NCBI RefSeq assembly: GCF_021369635.1
Contig: NZ_JAJNBZ010000039.1
Location: 1 to 51,398, forward strand
Direction of reading: 5' to 3'
DNA length: 51,398 nucleotides
Source of the DNA: Paenibacillus profundus
GTDB lineage: Bacteria; Bacillota; Bacilli; Paenibacillales; Paenibacillaceae
Below, one piece after another: positions 1 to 8,559 of the stretch (position 1 is its first letter; every line of letters begins with the position of its first letter). The notes below the pieces were generated by a model that was not told the origin of the DNA, searched no databases, and worked only from the letters and a program-made list of their open reading frames with translations. A program made the translations under genes and the position numbers.

Positions 1-14
1 AGTCTTTTTGTTTC

Positions 15-155
15 TCAAATCTCATATTTCTTCATTATAGGAATGCTGCCCGTTAGTTTAACGCCACTGCCCTGGTCTACAACTTTATTTTTACGGTCTA
101 ATACTTTTCTCAAGACAGGAAGTCCGTCAGGAAGTCCGTCAATTAAGCATTGCAT
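15..155 (-). CDS. Possible 46-residue ORF, unrecognised
   Basis: A minus-strand ATG-to-TGA frame of 46 codons lies downstream of the terminator of the GntR-type gene. It contains a perfect tandem 12-nt repeat that encodes DGLP twice. The composition looks protein-like (charged middle, ending IPIMKKYEI), but I see no clear ribosome site and recognise no family. It may be the tail or fragment of a longer decayed gene. Low confidence. Confidence 0.2.
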   Translation of the reverse strand: MQCLIDGLPDGLPVLRKVLDRKNKVVDQGSGVKLTGSIPIMKKYEI

Positions 156-166
156 AATGGTAAAAA

Positions 167-200
167 AATAACCCCGATACGTAAAAGTACCGGAGTTATT
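167..200 (-). terminator. Rho-independent terminator of the GntR-type regulator
   Basis: The arms at 167-180 and 187-200 form a 14-bp stem that is complete only when read on the minus strand, where two positions pair as G-U. The loop is 6 nt, and a run of T residues follows (A run at 162-168 on the plus strand). It lies 40 nt past the stop of the leftward regulator. Confidence 0.8.
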
Positions 201-239
201 CGTTATGGTTCATGGAACGGTTCTGGCGGCAAAAGGAGT

Positions 240-1631
240 TTACTGGGCGGTTGCCCGATCCAGCATATGCTCCAGTCGTGAACATAGCTCGTCCTCTTCT
301 TCCATATGAGACCAATACAGCTTCATTTCATTGCGCATCCGATCGATTTCATCAGATCGCAGCCGCAGCTCGCTAAAAAAGCGGAACGATGGAATGATTT
401 CACGGTACATCGAAAACCGGCTCGGACGGATCAATATATCTGTGCCACTCCATTCTGCCGCCTTCTTATGGGCGGGTATGCTGAACGTATTCTTTCGAAT
501 CGTTAATTGCGCTGAATAGGAGAGCAAATAGTCGACTAACGTCTTGGCCGCTTCCTTCGCTTTCGATTTCCGGCCAACCATAAGTCCAATCGCGAGCAGC
601 AATGTTTTCGCTTCGTTCAAATAAGGCAGCGGCGCCACATCGAACGAGAACTGGACGTCTTTCAGATGGTTCAAGCTAAAATAGGTCGACATAATCATCG
701 AGACCTTCCCTTGCCGGAAGAGCTCCTCCGCATCCGCGTCGCTCTCTGACATATAGTTGGGAAAAATATGCTGGTGACCCAATAAGTCACGTGACAATCG
801 TATCCCTTCCATCAGCTTCGAATCACCCAGCTGCACTCGTCCTTGCTCGTCACGCTCCACCACCGAACCGCTCTGAAGCAAAAATACAGGCCAGCGATTA
901 TTAGACAGCAAATGAAAGTAAAATCCGTATCTGTCTTGCTCGTTGCCAAGCTGCGCGGCCGCCTCCATTAGATCGGACCAGCGCCAGCTACTGTCCGGCT
1001 CGGCAATATCTTTCTCTGCGAAATGATCCCGGTTATAGCAGAGGATGACCGGAGAGAAGATAAGAGGCAGCGCCAATATATGATTTTGATAGCTAAAAGA
1101 ATCAGATATAAAAGGATACTGTCCGGAAGGACTCATGATCGGTTCGAGCAAATGATGATGCCCCTCATGAACAAACATTTGAAAATCGCTATAATTTACG
1201 GTCGCGATATCAAGCATGTCCCGTTCAATATACTCCGACACGGTATCACTATAATTTTCATAAGGAAGGGGAATCATCTGCACTCGGATATGCGGATACT
1301 GTTGTTGGAAGTCGGACAACAATTGTTCCATCGCCGCCTCTTCGACTACCGATTTATAGTATCCGAACCGAAGCTCTACGGTTCCTTCTCGCCCCGGGTT
1401 CAATACCCGGTTGCCGATACGCGGCACTTTTTCGATCAATTGCTCGGATACGAGTATATCCAAGCCTTTGCGCACAGAATTTTTACTCAATTGAAACTGT
1501 TCGCCCAATGCTAACTCGGAGGGCAAGTATTCCCCAATGATACGCTTGCCGGTCACAATCTCTTCCCTTAATACGGAGACCATTTCGTCCAGACGCTTTC
1601 TGAATGTGGTGCGGCTCGGTTTGCTTGTCAT
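240..1631 (-). CDS. GntR-type regulator fused to a family 1 solute-binding domain
   Basis: A 463-residue predicted cytoplasmic regulator. Residues about 10-75 are a GntR winged helix (PSELALGEQFQLSKNSVRKGL, read across the recognition helix). From about residue 85 the rest resembles extracellular sugar-binding proteins of ABC transporters, including a DFQQQYPHIRVQMIPLP segment and later alternating lobes. There is no signal peptide, so the binding lobe probably acts as an intracellular ligand sensor. I chose the ATG at 1631 because AAGGGG lies 8 nt upstream; a longer in-frame start at 1652 lacks this. A promoter and a CTAG-spaced palindrome precede it, which suggests autoregulation. It follows the epimerase/aldolase operon in the same direction, so its ligand may be the same sugar or sugar acid; that is inference. 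Confidence 0.8.
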   Translation of the reverse strand: MTSKPSRTTFRKRLDEMVSVLREEIVTGKRIIGEYLPSELALGEQFQLSKNSVRKGLDILVSEQLIEKVPRIGNRVLNPGREGTVELRFGYYKSVVEEAAMEQLLSDFQQQYPHIRVQMIPLPYENYSDTVSEYIERDMLDIATVNYSDFQMFVHEGHHHLLEPIMSPSGQYPFISDSFSYQNHILALPLIFSPVILCYNRDHFAEKDIAEPDSSWRWSDLMEAAAQLGNEQDRYGFYFHLLSNNRWPVFLLQSGSVVERDEQGRVQLGDSKLMEGIRLSRDLLGHQHIFPNYMSESDADAEELFRQGKVSMIMSTYFSLNHLKDVQFSFDVAPLPYLNEAKTLLLAIGLMVGRKSKAKEAAKTLVDYLLSYSAQLTIRKNTFSIPAHKKAAEWSGTDILIRPSRFSMYREIIPSFRFFSELRLRSDEIDRMRNEMKLYWSHMEEEDELCSRLEHMLDRATAQ

Positions 1632-1669
1632 TCTATAATCCCCTTCACCCATAACTACTCCGCTCTAAT

Positions 1670-1724
1670 CTAGTATATATCTAGTTTACATAATAATGAT
1701 ATCGACATATATAGGAAAAGTCAA
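1670..1724 (-). promoter_or_regulatory. Promoter and candidate operator of the GntR-type gene
   Basis: On the minus strand TTGACT (1719-1724) and TATCAT (1696-1701) are separated by exactly 17 nt. Immediately downstream, two CTAG half-sites (1670-1673 and 1681-1684) flank an AT-rich 7-nt spacer, covering the expected start of transcription. This position fits repression by the gene's own product, but the operator role is inferred. Confidence 0.6.
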
Positions 1725-1731
1725 CGCTGCC

Positions 1732-3075
1732 TCAACGAACGAGACGGCTCAGAAATGACATCCGGTAAATTTGCCGCGGGCGGCCTTTATACCTGCCTTT
1801 CGTATCACCGACGACGTCCACCAGCCCTGCATCAGACCAAGCCAACAAGAAGCGATGCGCGCTTCGCACCGTCACACTCAACGTGTCAGCAAGCTCCTGC
1901 GCATAGAAGTCGATCTGCCCGCTCCGAGTAATATGCGCCACGAGACGGCTCAAATACACTGTCGTGCAGCCCGCCGCCGTCGCTTCTGCGAGAATGTCCG
2001 TATCGATTAGCGATAAATCGACCTCATGGGGCTGCGTCATCTCCAATGGTCCGATGACACTTCGATCCTCGCGAATGATGAACCCAATATTGCCGCCGGC
2101 GTCCTTCGCATGGCGAAGCGCCATACGAGCATGGATGCCTGCTTCATTCGCCGTCTTGCCGAACCCGATGCCGACACTCAACGTCAAGCCGAATTGCTGC
2201 TCCAATTCTTTTGCAAGCGGAAGCGTCTTGTACCCACCCGTCTGCTGTTCAAAAATCCCCCGTGTCGTCACGAACAAATACTCATCACCGCTAAACGGAG
2301 TTAAATACCCTTCCAATGATTCGACATAACCAAGCAGCGTGCGATGAATGTCCAGCTTCAAGCGCTGCACCTCATGATCCAGCATTTTGCTCTCCACCAG
2401 CCGCGCAAAACCGTCAAGATGAATCATGCCGACAACAATTTGCGCTTCTTTGCTTCGGCGCGTTTCGGTCGACAGCAGCGCGCGCTCCAATGCAACCACG
2501 ACGTCTTGCTCGGTCGGTGCAATCAAGTGATTGGGGATGCCCGCCTCCGTAAGCGCTTCGGCAACCCCGTGAATCCCGGTCAAGGCCGCTGCAGCCAATC
2601 CCTGGTTGTAGTGGTAGCGATGAAATGCAATAACGCCCTCTAGCTCCGTTCCGATTGCTTCCTCGAAATACATCACCTCGACTGGCTGCTCGTTCAGCTC
2701 TACCTTGGTTTTCGCCATATCTTTCTCTGTGACAGAATCGACGGAAAGCGACGTCAAGCCGAATTGCTTATTAATATGATAAAAGGCCCGGTACAGCCCG
2801 CCTCTGGTAAGCGGGACGAAGTGCACCGGAATTGTAAAGCGCTGTTCCTCTGTCGCTATTTTAAAAGGGAGAGGACCGGAAAACAAAATCACTTCCACCC
2901 GGTTCAGACATTGTTCCACCAGCTTGGGCACTTCCGCCTCATTGCTGTACGTTGCGATTACCGGAACAAATGACGGAAAGCGCTTCACCGCTGTCTGCAT
3001 AATTGGAATGACAGCTTCTGAACCGATTAAGCCAATCGGAATGCCTTTATCCAGTGTTCTCTGTGCCGTTTTCAC
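1732..3075 (-). CDS. Regulator with degenerate GGDEF-like domain and C-terminal winged helix
   Basis: 447 residues with a GTG start preceded by GGGAGGGGG at 8 nt. The N-terminal about 190 residues look like a small alpha/beta sensor (VPVIATYSNEAEVPKLVEQ). The middle, about 210-330, has the fold pattern of a GGDEF/nucleotide-cyclase domain, but the signature loop reads FSGDEYLF near residue 263 instead of GGDEF, so diguanylate cyclase activity is doubtful. The C-terminal about 80 residues (LADTLSVTVRSAHRFLLAWSD) resemble a winged helix. It lies 49 nt downstream of the DapA-family gene on the same strand, so it is probably cotranscribed and may control this operon. The family assignment is by pattern only. 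Confidence 0.55.
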   Translation of the reverse strand: MKTAQRTLDKGIPIGLIGSEAVIPIMQTAVKRFPSFVPVIATYSNEAEVPKLVEQCLNRVEVILFSGPLPFKIATEEQRFTIPVHFVPLTRGGLYRAFYHINKQFGLTSLSVDSVTEKDMAKTKVELNEQPVEVMYFEEAIGTELEGVIAFHRYHYNQGLAAAALTGIHGVAEALTEAGIPNHLIAPTEQDVVVALERALLSTETRRSKEAQIVVGMIHLDGFARLVESKMLDHEVQRLKLDIHRTLLGYVESLEGYLTPFSGDEYLFVTTRGIFEQQTGGYKTLPLAKELEQQFGLTLSVGIGFGKTANEAGIHARMALRHAKDAGGNIGFIIREDRSVIGPLEMTQPHEVDLSLIDTDILAEATAAGCTTVYLSRLVAHITRSGQIDFYAQELADTLSVTVRSAHRFLLAWSDAGLVDVVGDTKGRYKGRPRQIYRMSFLSRLVR

Positions 3076-3124
3076 CTCGAATGCCCCCTCCCGGAAATAA
3101 ATCGTTCAAAACAGCAGCTATGGC

Positions 3125-4189
3125 TTATGGCTTCAGCCAAGTCGATACATGCCTGCTAACAAACTCGTCATCCGTCAAATGAGGATAGTCACGATAAATG
3201 CGGTCCAATTCTTCCGCCTGCCCCGGCGACAACCCTTCTTCCTCATTCAGACACCATATTCCGCCTAATAGGCCTTGTCTGTACAACACTTCATGGATAC
3301 CAGCAATACAGCCTTTGAATCCATTCGCCGTGTCGAACAATGCTGCGTTAGAGTCGGTCACCTGCCCGTTCAGCGTAAGCCACTCGGCGGAAATCTGTTC
3401 GCTATCGCGCGCCTGCTTCACGCGCTCCAGCAATTCGACCGCCCGTTTCGTCCATACAGCCCAATGACCAAGCATCCCGCCGACGATCCGTTTCTCGACC
3501 GGCTTGCCGTCGACCGTAAACCGGTACACGGTCAGCAAGTCATTGACAATATTGTCGTCATTGCCGGTATATAGCGCAATCTCGTCCTTGCGCTGCGAAT
3601 GACATACCGCGCGCACGACGTCGATTGTCTGATAACGGTTGAACGGCGCCATTTTAATAGCAACTACACCGGGGATATCTGCGAATTCCCGCCAGAAAGC
3701 ATAACTGAACACCCGCCCGCCGACAGAAGGCTGCAAATAAAACCCGAATACAGGAATGATGTCCGCAATCGCCTTGATCCGTTCCAAATGCTCGGTTTCT
3801 GACCAACCCTTTAATCCGCCCATGCTCACTAAGCCGATATCATAGCCGAGGGATACAGCCACACGTGCTTCCGCGGTCGCTTGTTCCGTAGTTCCGCATA
3901 TCCCCGCTATCTTAAGAAACGGATGTTCGAGAGTAGCCCGTTCCACTTCCTCCGCCGCCATCTGCAGCACCGGCTCATACAGACCGACATCGCGAATTTC
4001 GAATTGGGTCGAATGGACGCCGACCGCAATCCCTCCGGAGCCCGACGCCATGTAATACCGGGTGAGCGCCCGCTGTCTCATCTCATCAAGCTCGCGTTCC
4101 GCCGTGAGCGCCAGCGGATGAGCCGGAATGACGACGCCTTCATGCAGCGCCCGCCGTTTCGCGGCTGATAACGGTAGATAAGCAGTCAT
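3125..4189 (-). CDS. Dihydrodipicolinate synthase (DapA) family aldolase
   Basis: 354 residues of a TIM-barrel class I aldolase or dehydratase. The likely Schiff-base lysine is K179 in GVVAIKMAPFN, and the GGIAVGVHSTQ segment near residue 52 fits the substrate-carboxylate-binding loop of the family. The protein is longer than housekeeping DapA (about 290 residues), and the usual Tyr-Asn-Val-Pro strand reads FYLQP. This points to a sugar-acid or keto-acid substrate rather than lysine biosynthesis. The start is one nucleotide after the stop of the epimerase gene, so the two are translationally coupled. The pair suggests oxidation or epimerisation of a sugar derivative followed by aldol cleavage; the substrate is unknown. 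Confidence 0.75.
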   Translation of the reverse strand: MTAYLPLSAAKRRALHEGVVIPAHPLALTAERELDEMRQRALTRYYMASGSGGIAVGVHSTQFEIRDVGLYEPVLQMAAEEVERATLEHPFLKIAGICGTTEQATAEARVAVSLGYDIGLVSMGGLKGWSETEHLERIKAIADIIPVFGFYLQPSVGGRVFSYAFWREFADIPGVVAIKMAPFNRYQTIDVVRAVCHSQRKDEIALYTGNDDNIVNDLLTVYRFTVDGKPVEKRIVGGMLGHWAVWTKRAVELLERVKQARDSEQISAEWLTLNGQVTDSNAALFDTANGFKGCIAGIHEVLYRQGLLGGIWCLNEEEGLSPGQAEELDRIYRDYPHLTDDEFVSRHVSTWLKP

Positions 4190-4190
4190 G

Positions 4191-5207
4191 CTAGTAATTC
4201 CCCTTTCTTTCTTGGAAGTGAGTCGGCTTATTCCATACTTCTCCGCCCTGCTTCAGCCACTCGGCAATCCAGTCGATCATTTGCATCAACGACACGCGAG
4301 GGTATCCGAACAGCTGGAACGACTTCGCCGCGTTGTTGAGCAGCGCCGTATCCGCTTCCTTGCCTTCGATGATCGGCGGCTGCCCGAACCGCATTCCGAA
4401 TTGCTCTGCCACCCAGCGCAACGAAATCGTCTCCGGTCCGGTCACGTTAATAATGTTCGGGGGCGTGCTGCATGCCAGCAGCGAGCGAATGGCAATCTCA
4501 TTGGCATCCCCCTGCCAAATGCAGTTCGCATGCCCCATGCTGATATCAATCGGACGGTGCTCCTGCACCGACTTCGCAATCTCAAGCAGAACGCCATAGC
4601 GCATATCAATAGCATAGTTCAGACGATAAATACTCATTGGAATGGAATACTCCTTCGAGTAATACTCGAATACCCGCTCCCGACCCAAGCAGGATTGCGC
4701 GTACTCCCCGACGGGTCCCGTATCCGACAGCTCGCTAGCACCGCCCTGGAGCACCGGAGTTAACGGATATACGTTCCCCGTCGAGAACACAACGATGCGG
4801 GAATTGCGGAACTTCTGCGCCACCTGTCCCGGCAAGTAGGTGTTCATCGCCCACGTAAACCCTTCGTTGCCTTTCGTCCCGAACTTGTTGCCCGCCATGT
4901 AGATGACGTTCTTCACATCCGGCAGCTGCTCTAGGTCATTCGGATTGAGCAGGTCGGCTGCAATCGTTTTCACGCCGTCGCGCTCCAATTCATCCTTCAG
5001 ACTTGCAGAAGAGAATCTCGATGCGCCGTACACTTGCTTGTTGGCTCCGGCTTTCTGAATCGCATTCATCGCCAAGCGCGCCAGACTCGGCCCCATTTTT
5101 CCCCCGACGCCCAGCAGCATAATATCCCCTTCGATATTGGCCATATCCTGAACCAATGCATCTGACGGCTCCGCTAATTTCACTTCCAGCTCTTCAATTG
5201 TTCTCAT
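4191..5207 (-). CDS. NAD-dependent epimerase/dehydratase (extended SDR)
   Basis: 338 residues with an N-terminal Rossmann fold. The dinucleotide loop reads GVGGKMGPSLA near residue 33, followed by a second strand with YGASRFS. A NVIYMAGNKFG strand and a serine/tyrosine region (STGNVYPL, then YAQSCLGRERVFEYY) match extended short-chain dehydrogenases; the canonical YxxxK is not exact. The ATG follows GGAAGGGAAATGGG. It is the first gene of a leftward operon with the DapA-family aldolase and regulator. A candidate promoter lies about 50-80 nt upstream. Confidence 0.75.
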   Translation of the reverse strand: MRTIEELEVKLAEPSDALVQDMANIEGDIMLLGVGGKMGPSLARLAMNAIQKAGANKQVYGASRFSSASLKDELERDGVKTIAADLLNPNDLEQLPDVKNVIYMAGNKFGTKGNEGFTWAMNTYLPGQVAQKFRNSRIVVFSTGNVYPLTPVLQGGASELSDTGPVGEYAQSCLGRERVFEYYSKEYSIPMSIYRLNYAIDMRYGVLLEIAKSVQEHRPIDISMGHANCIWQGDANEIAIRSLLACSTPPNIINVTGPETISLRWVAEQFGMRFGQPPIIEGKEADTALLNNAAKSFQLFGYPRVSLMQMIDWIAEWLKQGGEVWNKPTHFQERKGNY

Positions 5208-5256
5208 CCCATTTCCCTTCCTTCTGCTTTAGTGGTGATGCACCGTTCCTAATTTC

Positions 5257-5286
5257 ATGTTAGAAGAAGGGAAATGATTAAGACAA
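5257..5286 (-). promoter_or_regulatory. Candidate promoter of the epimerase operon
   Basis: TTGTCT (5281-5286) and TAACAT (5257-5262) on the minus strand are 18 nt apart, about 50 nt before the epimerase start. The hexamers are imperfect but well placed. Confidence 0.4.
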
Positions 5287-5539
5287 GGAGATTAAATTGT
5301 CTTTAAGTGCGGGCCCATAAAATAATTCCGTTAGATATAAACAAGTTATATACCAGATATACAATAACTTCGGCAAGATATCAACTTTTGTCAATTAACA
5401 AAACAAAAAAGAAACTTATTTATAGTAAATATATAAGGTATTATTAGGTTTAATCGTATTTAGGGACTTTTATATTCTGGTTCAAATCTAGTTTTTTAGA
5501 CTGATGACCCCCGTATCAATCCCGAATATATAATAGTGA
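5287..5539. other. AT-rich intergenic stretch
   Basis: About 250 nt of AT-rich DNA between the epimerase promoter and the decayed AraC gene. I see no ORF, stable hairpin or known RNA motif here. Confidence 0.5.
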
Positions 5540-6200
5540 TTACTTGGCAACTAGCTAGCCGACCACGCTCATGATGTCCTTCAATGGTACGTCCTTCCTT
5601 GTCAGCATCTCCTTCACTTTCTCCATCCGCTTCATGTCGACGTAACACATGAGTAATTGACCGGTTCACTCTTTGAATACGCGGGTGACATCGGATGGAG
5701 ACAATAGCAAGTGGTTGGCAATGATCTCAAGCGAAATAGAGCTGTCCAGATAATGATCGGCGACATAGTCCATAATCTTGTCTGACAGTCCTATGTTCTA
5801 ATAACTAATATGCTCATCCACTTAGTTGCACATCTCTTGGCACAGTCCTACAATTCGAAGCTTCCAATTCTTCCATCGTTTCATATTCAGTCGTGGCGAG
5901 CGGGAGTAATGTGCAAAGCGTAGCGCTTTGATTATATGGAATACGTCGTCGTGCTGCTCTATGTCGATGACTATGCCCGGTTCCAGCAGCTTCATTCTAC
6001 CTCGAAGCATCATATTCTCAAGTGCAGTGTATCCAATATGTTGAAGTAGCTATCTCAAAAAAAAGTAGTAGTTGGATATAAAGTTGAGCTACCGAATAAC
6101 CGCACCATTGCCTTGCTGCTTAATCAGGGAGATGTTACCCTTCATGAGCTTCTCCTTCTGATTTTCCCCGAATACCCATTCGCGAACACGGAAGCTGTTC
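5540..6200 (-). pseudogene. Decayed AraC-family regulator
   Basis: Reading the minus strand, segments interrupted by stops and frameshifts give a recognisable C-terminal AraC helix-turn-helix region: LSDKIMDYVADHYLDSSISL, then EIIANHLLLSPSDVTRVFKE, a stop, and YVDMKRMEKVKEMLTRKDVP. Upstream the frame includes MKRWKNWKLRIVGLCQEM and, near 6110-6170, ENQKEKLMKGN, typical of the linker in long Paenibacillus AraC sensors. At least two in-frame stops break it, so no functional product is expected. Confidence 0.65.
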
Positions 6201-6340
6201 TGTACTTACCATGACGTGTTTGATGGCTGAGAGCAGGATATTATCGTGAGACTCGTAAAGCGACCACACGTCTCGTTACAGAGTTCCACTAGGTGCTCTC
6301 GATTGCGGCGATAGAAGTCGGGAACCATGGATAAAAATAA

Positions 6341-6365
6341 AAGAACTCGCGATTGGCGAGTTCTT
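6341..6365 (-). terminator. Terminator hairpin
   Basis: A perfect 10-bp stem (6341-6350 with 6356-6365) and 5-nt loop. Read on the minus strand it is followed by TTATTTTTAT, so it serves the phage-like remnant to its right. Confidence 0.7.
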
Positions 6366-6379
6366 TACGGGCGTAACGT

Positions 6380-6528
6380 TTTTGCATTATCCATTGTCTA
6401 TCAGCTTCCTCAACTCATCCGTGCTAAACGTTGACGTCACCGCTGTGCTGCACCTTATCCGGGAACATATCAAATGCCGACCTATCTTCTCCAGTGTCGC
6501 GTTGAGTTTAAAGGCTTCACCTTCCCAA
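6380..6528 (-). pseudogene. Phage terminase small-subunit C-terminal remnant
   Basis: Minus-strand translation gives LNATLEKIGRHL in one frame and AFDMFPDKVQHSGDVNV in the next, which together match the C-terminal region of small terminase subunits (leucine-rich helix, then LGMFxDKVEHSG). STDELRKLIDNG follows in the first frame. The frameshifts show decay. It is the only phage packaging signal in the area, so it is a relic and not a prophage. Confidence 0.5.
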
Positions 6529-6753
6529 TTACGCTTTCTCAGAAATCACGGCCCCATCGGGCTTTAGCTCTATCACGTTCTGGTATCCAAATACGGGAAC
6601 TGACTCACCATCAACAAATTCCATAGCCAACTTCACCGTGCACTGTCTGGAACGAAAGGTAGTGCTTGATATCCGCGAAACCACTCTTTGCCAGCTACTG
6701 TGAACGGTTTGTAGTTTGAATTCACTGTCGTACTTTTTCATCATGTTGGACAC
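6529..6753 (-). CDS. Small hypothetical protein, possibly phage-derived
   Basis: 74 residues, minus strand, starting just before a GAGGTGTCC motif. I recognise no domain. It contains a VKLAMEFVDGESVPVFG strand-rich segment. It sits directly upstream of the terminase remnant and may be part of the same decayed phage gene block. It could also be a non-coding frame. Confidence 0.35.
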   Translation of the reverse strand: MSNMMKKYDSEFKLQTVHSSWQRVVSRISSTTFRSRQCTVKLAMEFVDGESVPVFGYQNVIELKPDGAVISEKA

Positions 6754-6889
6754 CTCGATTATTAATGCTTTTTATTGTTACACTGTCGTTCTCCGTGTCC
6801 AAGGTAAAGTCTAGCATTGGTGTTAACCTCTTATATTTCGTTCACTAGGCAATTCTAATACAAGTCCTGAAATATTTAACTTATCGTAA

Positions 6890-7138
6890 TTAATGGAACT
6901 TATTTTCTTTTTTATTCTCAATTTTTCTATATATAGCCGCAATTACACCAATACATATCAATAAAGAACCACCTATAAATGTGTAATTAGTGATTGACCA
7001 AATGTAGCCTGGAACAAGAATAAATAAAGTATCCATTTTGCTACCAGCTTGATCAGCGAAGTTCAAATAGATGATAATTTTCTCTAAACCACTTAAAGCC
7101 ATAAGTAAGATACCAAATATAATAAAAATCAATGGCAA
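6890..7138 (-). CDS. Small two-helix membrane protein, unknown function
   Basis: An 82-residue predicted membrane protein starting at a TTG at 7138. GGAGG lies 8 nt upstream, whereas the longer in-frame TTG at 7183 falls inside a terminator loop and has no ribosome site. Two hydrophobic segments (about residues 1-20, LPLIFIIFGILLMALSG, and about 43-68, FIGGSLLICIGVIAAIY) flank a short loop; the C-terminus is lysine-rich and cytoplasmic-like. No family is recognised. It follows a broken secreted-protein gene on the same strand. Confidence 0.6.
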   Translation of the reverse strand: MPLIFIIFGILLMALSGLEKIIIYLNFADQAGSKMDTLFILVPGYIWSITNYTFIGGSLLICIGVIAAIYRKIENKKENKFH

Positions 7139-7166
7139 CTTAGATACCTCCTCATTGAAATAAATT

Positions 7167-7200
7167 AATATAGGATTGAGCAATTACTCAATCCTATATT
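7167..7200 (-). terminator. Perfect 14-bp terminator hairpin
   Basis: The arms at 7167-7180 and 7187-7200 are exact complements around a 6-nt loop. On the minus strand TTAATTTATTTC follows. It ends the frameshifted gene at 7207-7910 and lies just before the ribosome site of the next gene. Confidence 0.75.
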
Positions 7201-7206
7201 ATCAAA

Positions 7207-7910
7207 TTAGTTTACATATGCTATTGCAAACTCTCCATCAACATGATCGCCGGCCACTTTTGCAGGAGAAGCTCCCCATACATCTGTCTTAGTGCCCATA
7301 GTCTGACATCCAGTCACAGGGTAACACCCCATATAAGTAATATTTCCTTTAGTAAAATTGTACCTAGGAGCAAAAGTTAAATATCCTGTTCTTCCGATTT
7401 TTACATAAAGAGTATAAGTTAGATTAGAAGCCGAAGATGTTGACCATTGAAAACTAGCATTTGCCTTAATATAAGATTTATCTCCCGCTGTTAATCCCGC
7501 GCCCCAATTTTCAGTTGATGTGATAGTTTCCCCTTAGAAATTGGACAAGGTAGTGCTGATCCAGTGCAGTTTAGATCCGCACTGGCTTTACGAGGAGTCA
7601 TTAATTCAGACCATTTTTGTTTTTCAGAGTAATATGACATGTCAACAACATTTAGTGGATTGACAAGTTCTTCAGCGTCGGTGTTTTTGTAAAGATTACT
7701 TTTTGAGGAAATCTGGGCGGCTAAAATACGACCTTTTTTCAGACTTTCCATATATTTTTCCAAAGGAACGGGGGTGCCATCAGCCTTAAATACTTCATAG
7801 TATTTTACATTATCTTTTTCATCAATCAGAACCTTTTCTCCGTTTTCATAAATAATCTTCAAACCATAATCATCGTTTGAGGCTAATTTTTCTCGGGAAT
7901 AATGTACCAT
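7207..7910 (-). pseudogene. Frameshifted hypothetical, probably secreted-type protein
   Basis: Two frames join into one protein-like sequence. The first runs from MVHYSREKLASND to PCPISKGKLSHQ and stops. Shifting frame near 7525-7540 gives ISKGETITSTENWGAGLTAG, then LTYTLYVKIGRTGYLTFAPR, ending FAIAYVN at 7207. A single-nucleotide indel explains the break. The C-terminal part is rich in Thr, Ser and Tyr with alternating strand pattern, as in secreted beta proteins. The N-terminus may also be lost, since a stop lies a short way upstream without a signal peptide. No family is recognised. Confidence 0.5.
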
Positions 7911-8165
7911 ATTTGATTTATTTTGTGTATATTTTCTCTTAAAACGAGAAATTAGTCCTACTCACAAGGTGAATATCAAAAAGTCGGATATTGTATGTAT
8001 TCTCTATTTTTTACCAGTTTGATGTCGTATATTTTTTATCTATTTTCATGAGAGTGTTTTCCCTTGCGTTATTACCTCCAATCAAAGAGTTCCAGACTTA
8101 CTTGTATGGATATATACAGTCCGAAACTACCGATTATCTCACCATTCTCTACAAAATAAAAAGCC

Positions 8166-8187
8166 ACTGAATAAGCAGCGATTCAGT
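8166..8187 (-). terminator. Terminator hairpin after the HicB remnant
   Basis: Arms 8166-8172 and 8181-8187 (ACTGAAT/ATTCAGT) with an 8-nt loop. On the minus strand it is followed by GGCTTTTTATTTT. The stem is short but the T tract is good. Confidence 0.5.
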
Positions 8188-8330
8188 TATATTGATAAAG
8201 CGACACGCCTTTCACGTTCTGCCTTTTCTGAAAGTTGACAATGTAGTGCTTTAGGGATACGAACATTAAATTTACCACTGAATGCATCTGCTGCGGCCAT
8301 CGCCAATGTCCCCCCGTATTTAAGCTTCAC
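8188..8330 (-). pseudogene. HicB-family antitoxin fragment
   Basis: The minus-strand frame contains DAFSGKFNVRIPKALHCQLS followed by EKAERE, the typical C-terminal DNA-binding (ribbon-helix-helix) end of HicB antitoxins. A +1 shift then restores EGVSLYQYN. No HicA toxin and no HicB N-terminal domain are seen nearby, and the upstream part of the open frame is not HicB-like. A decayed fragment. Confidence 0.55.
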
Positions 8331-8492
8331 TTCAACACGCTCGGATACCCGACACCCGGCCACACCGAATATTGCGTTTCTGAGTGATCCTGCATCAATC
8401 CGTTGGATTATGTTTGATTTCCTACAAGCGCAATAAATCATTGACAGCGCCGGACTTCTCCCCTCGCAACCGCCCAAAATTGCATTTTTTTG

Positions 8493-8530
8493 TTGCGCTC
8501 CCGTCTTATGGTTACTATAATAGTAGTAAC
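8493..8530 (+). promoter_or_regulatory. Promoter with overlapping palindrome, MFS gene
   Basis: TTGCGC (8493-8498) and TATAAT (8516-8521) are separated by 17 nt. An 8-bp inverted repeat, GTTACTAT (8511-8518) and GTAGTAAC (8523-8530), one mismatch, covers the -10 box. TACTA-type palindromes at this place fit a repressor site (HxlR/MarR-type); the protein is not identified. Confidence 0.65.
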
Positions 8531-8559
8531 TCTTTAACTTAAAGGAAGGATTGTTCCCC

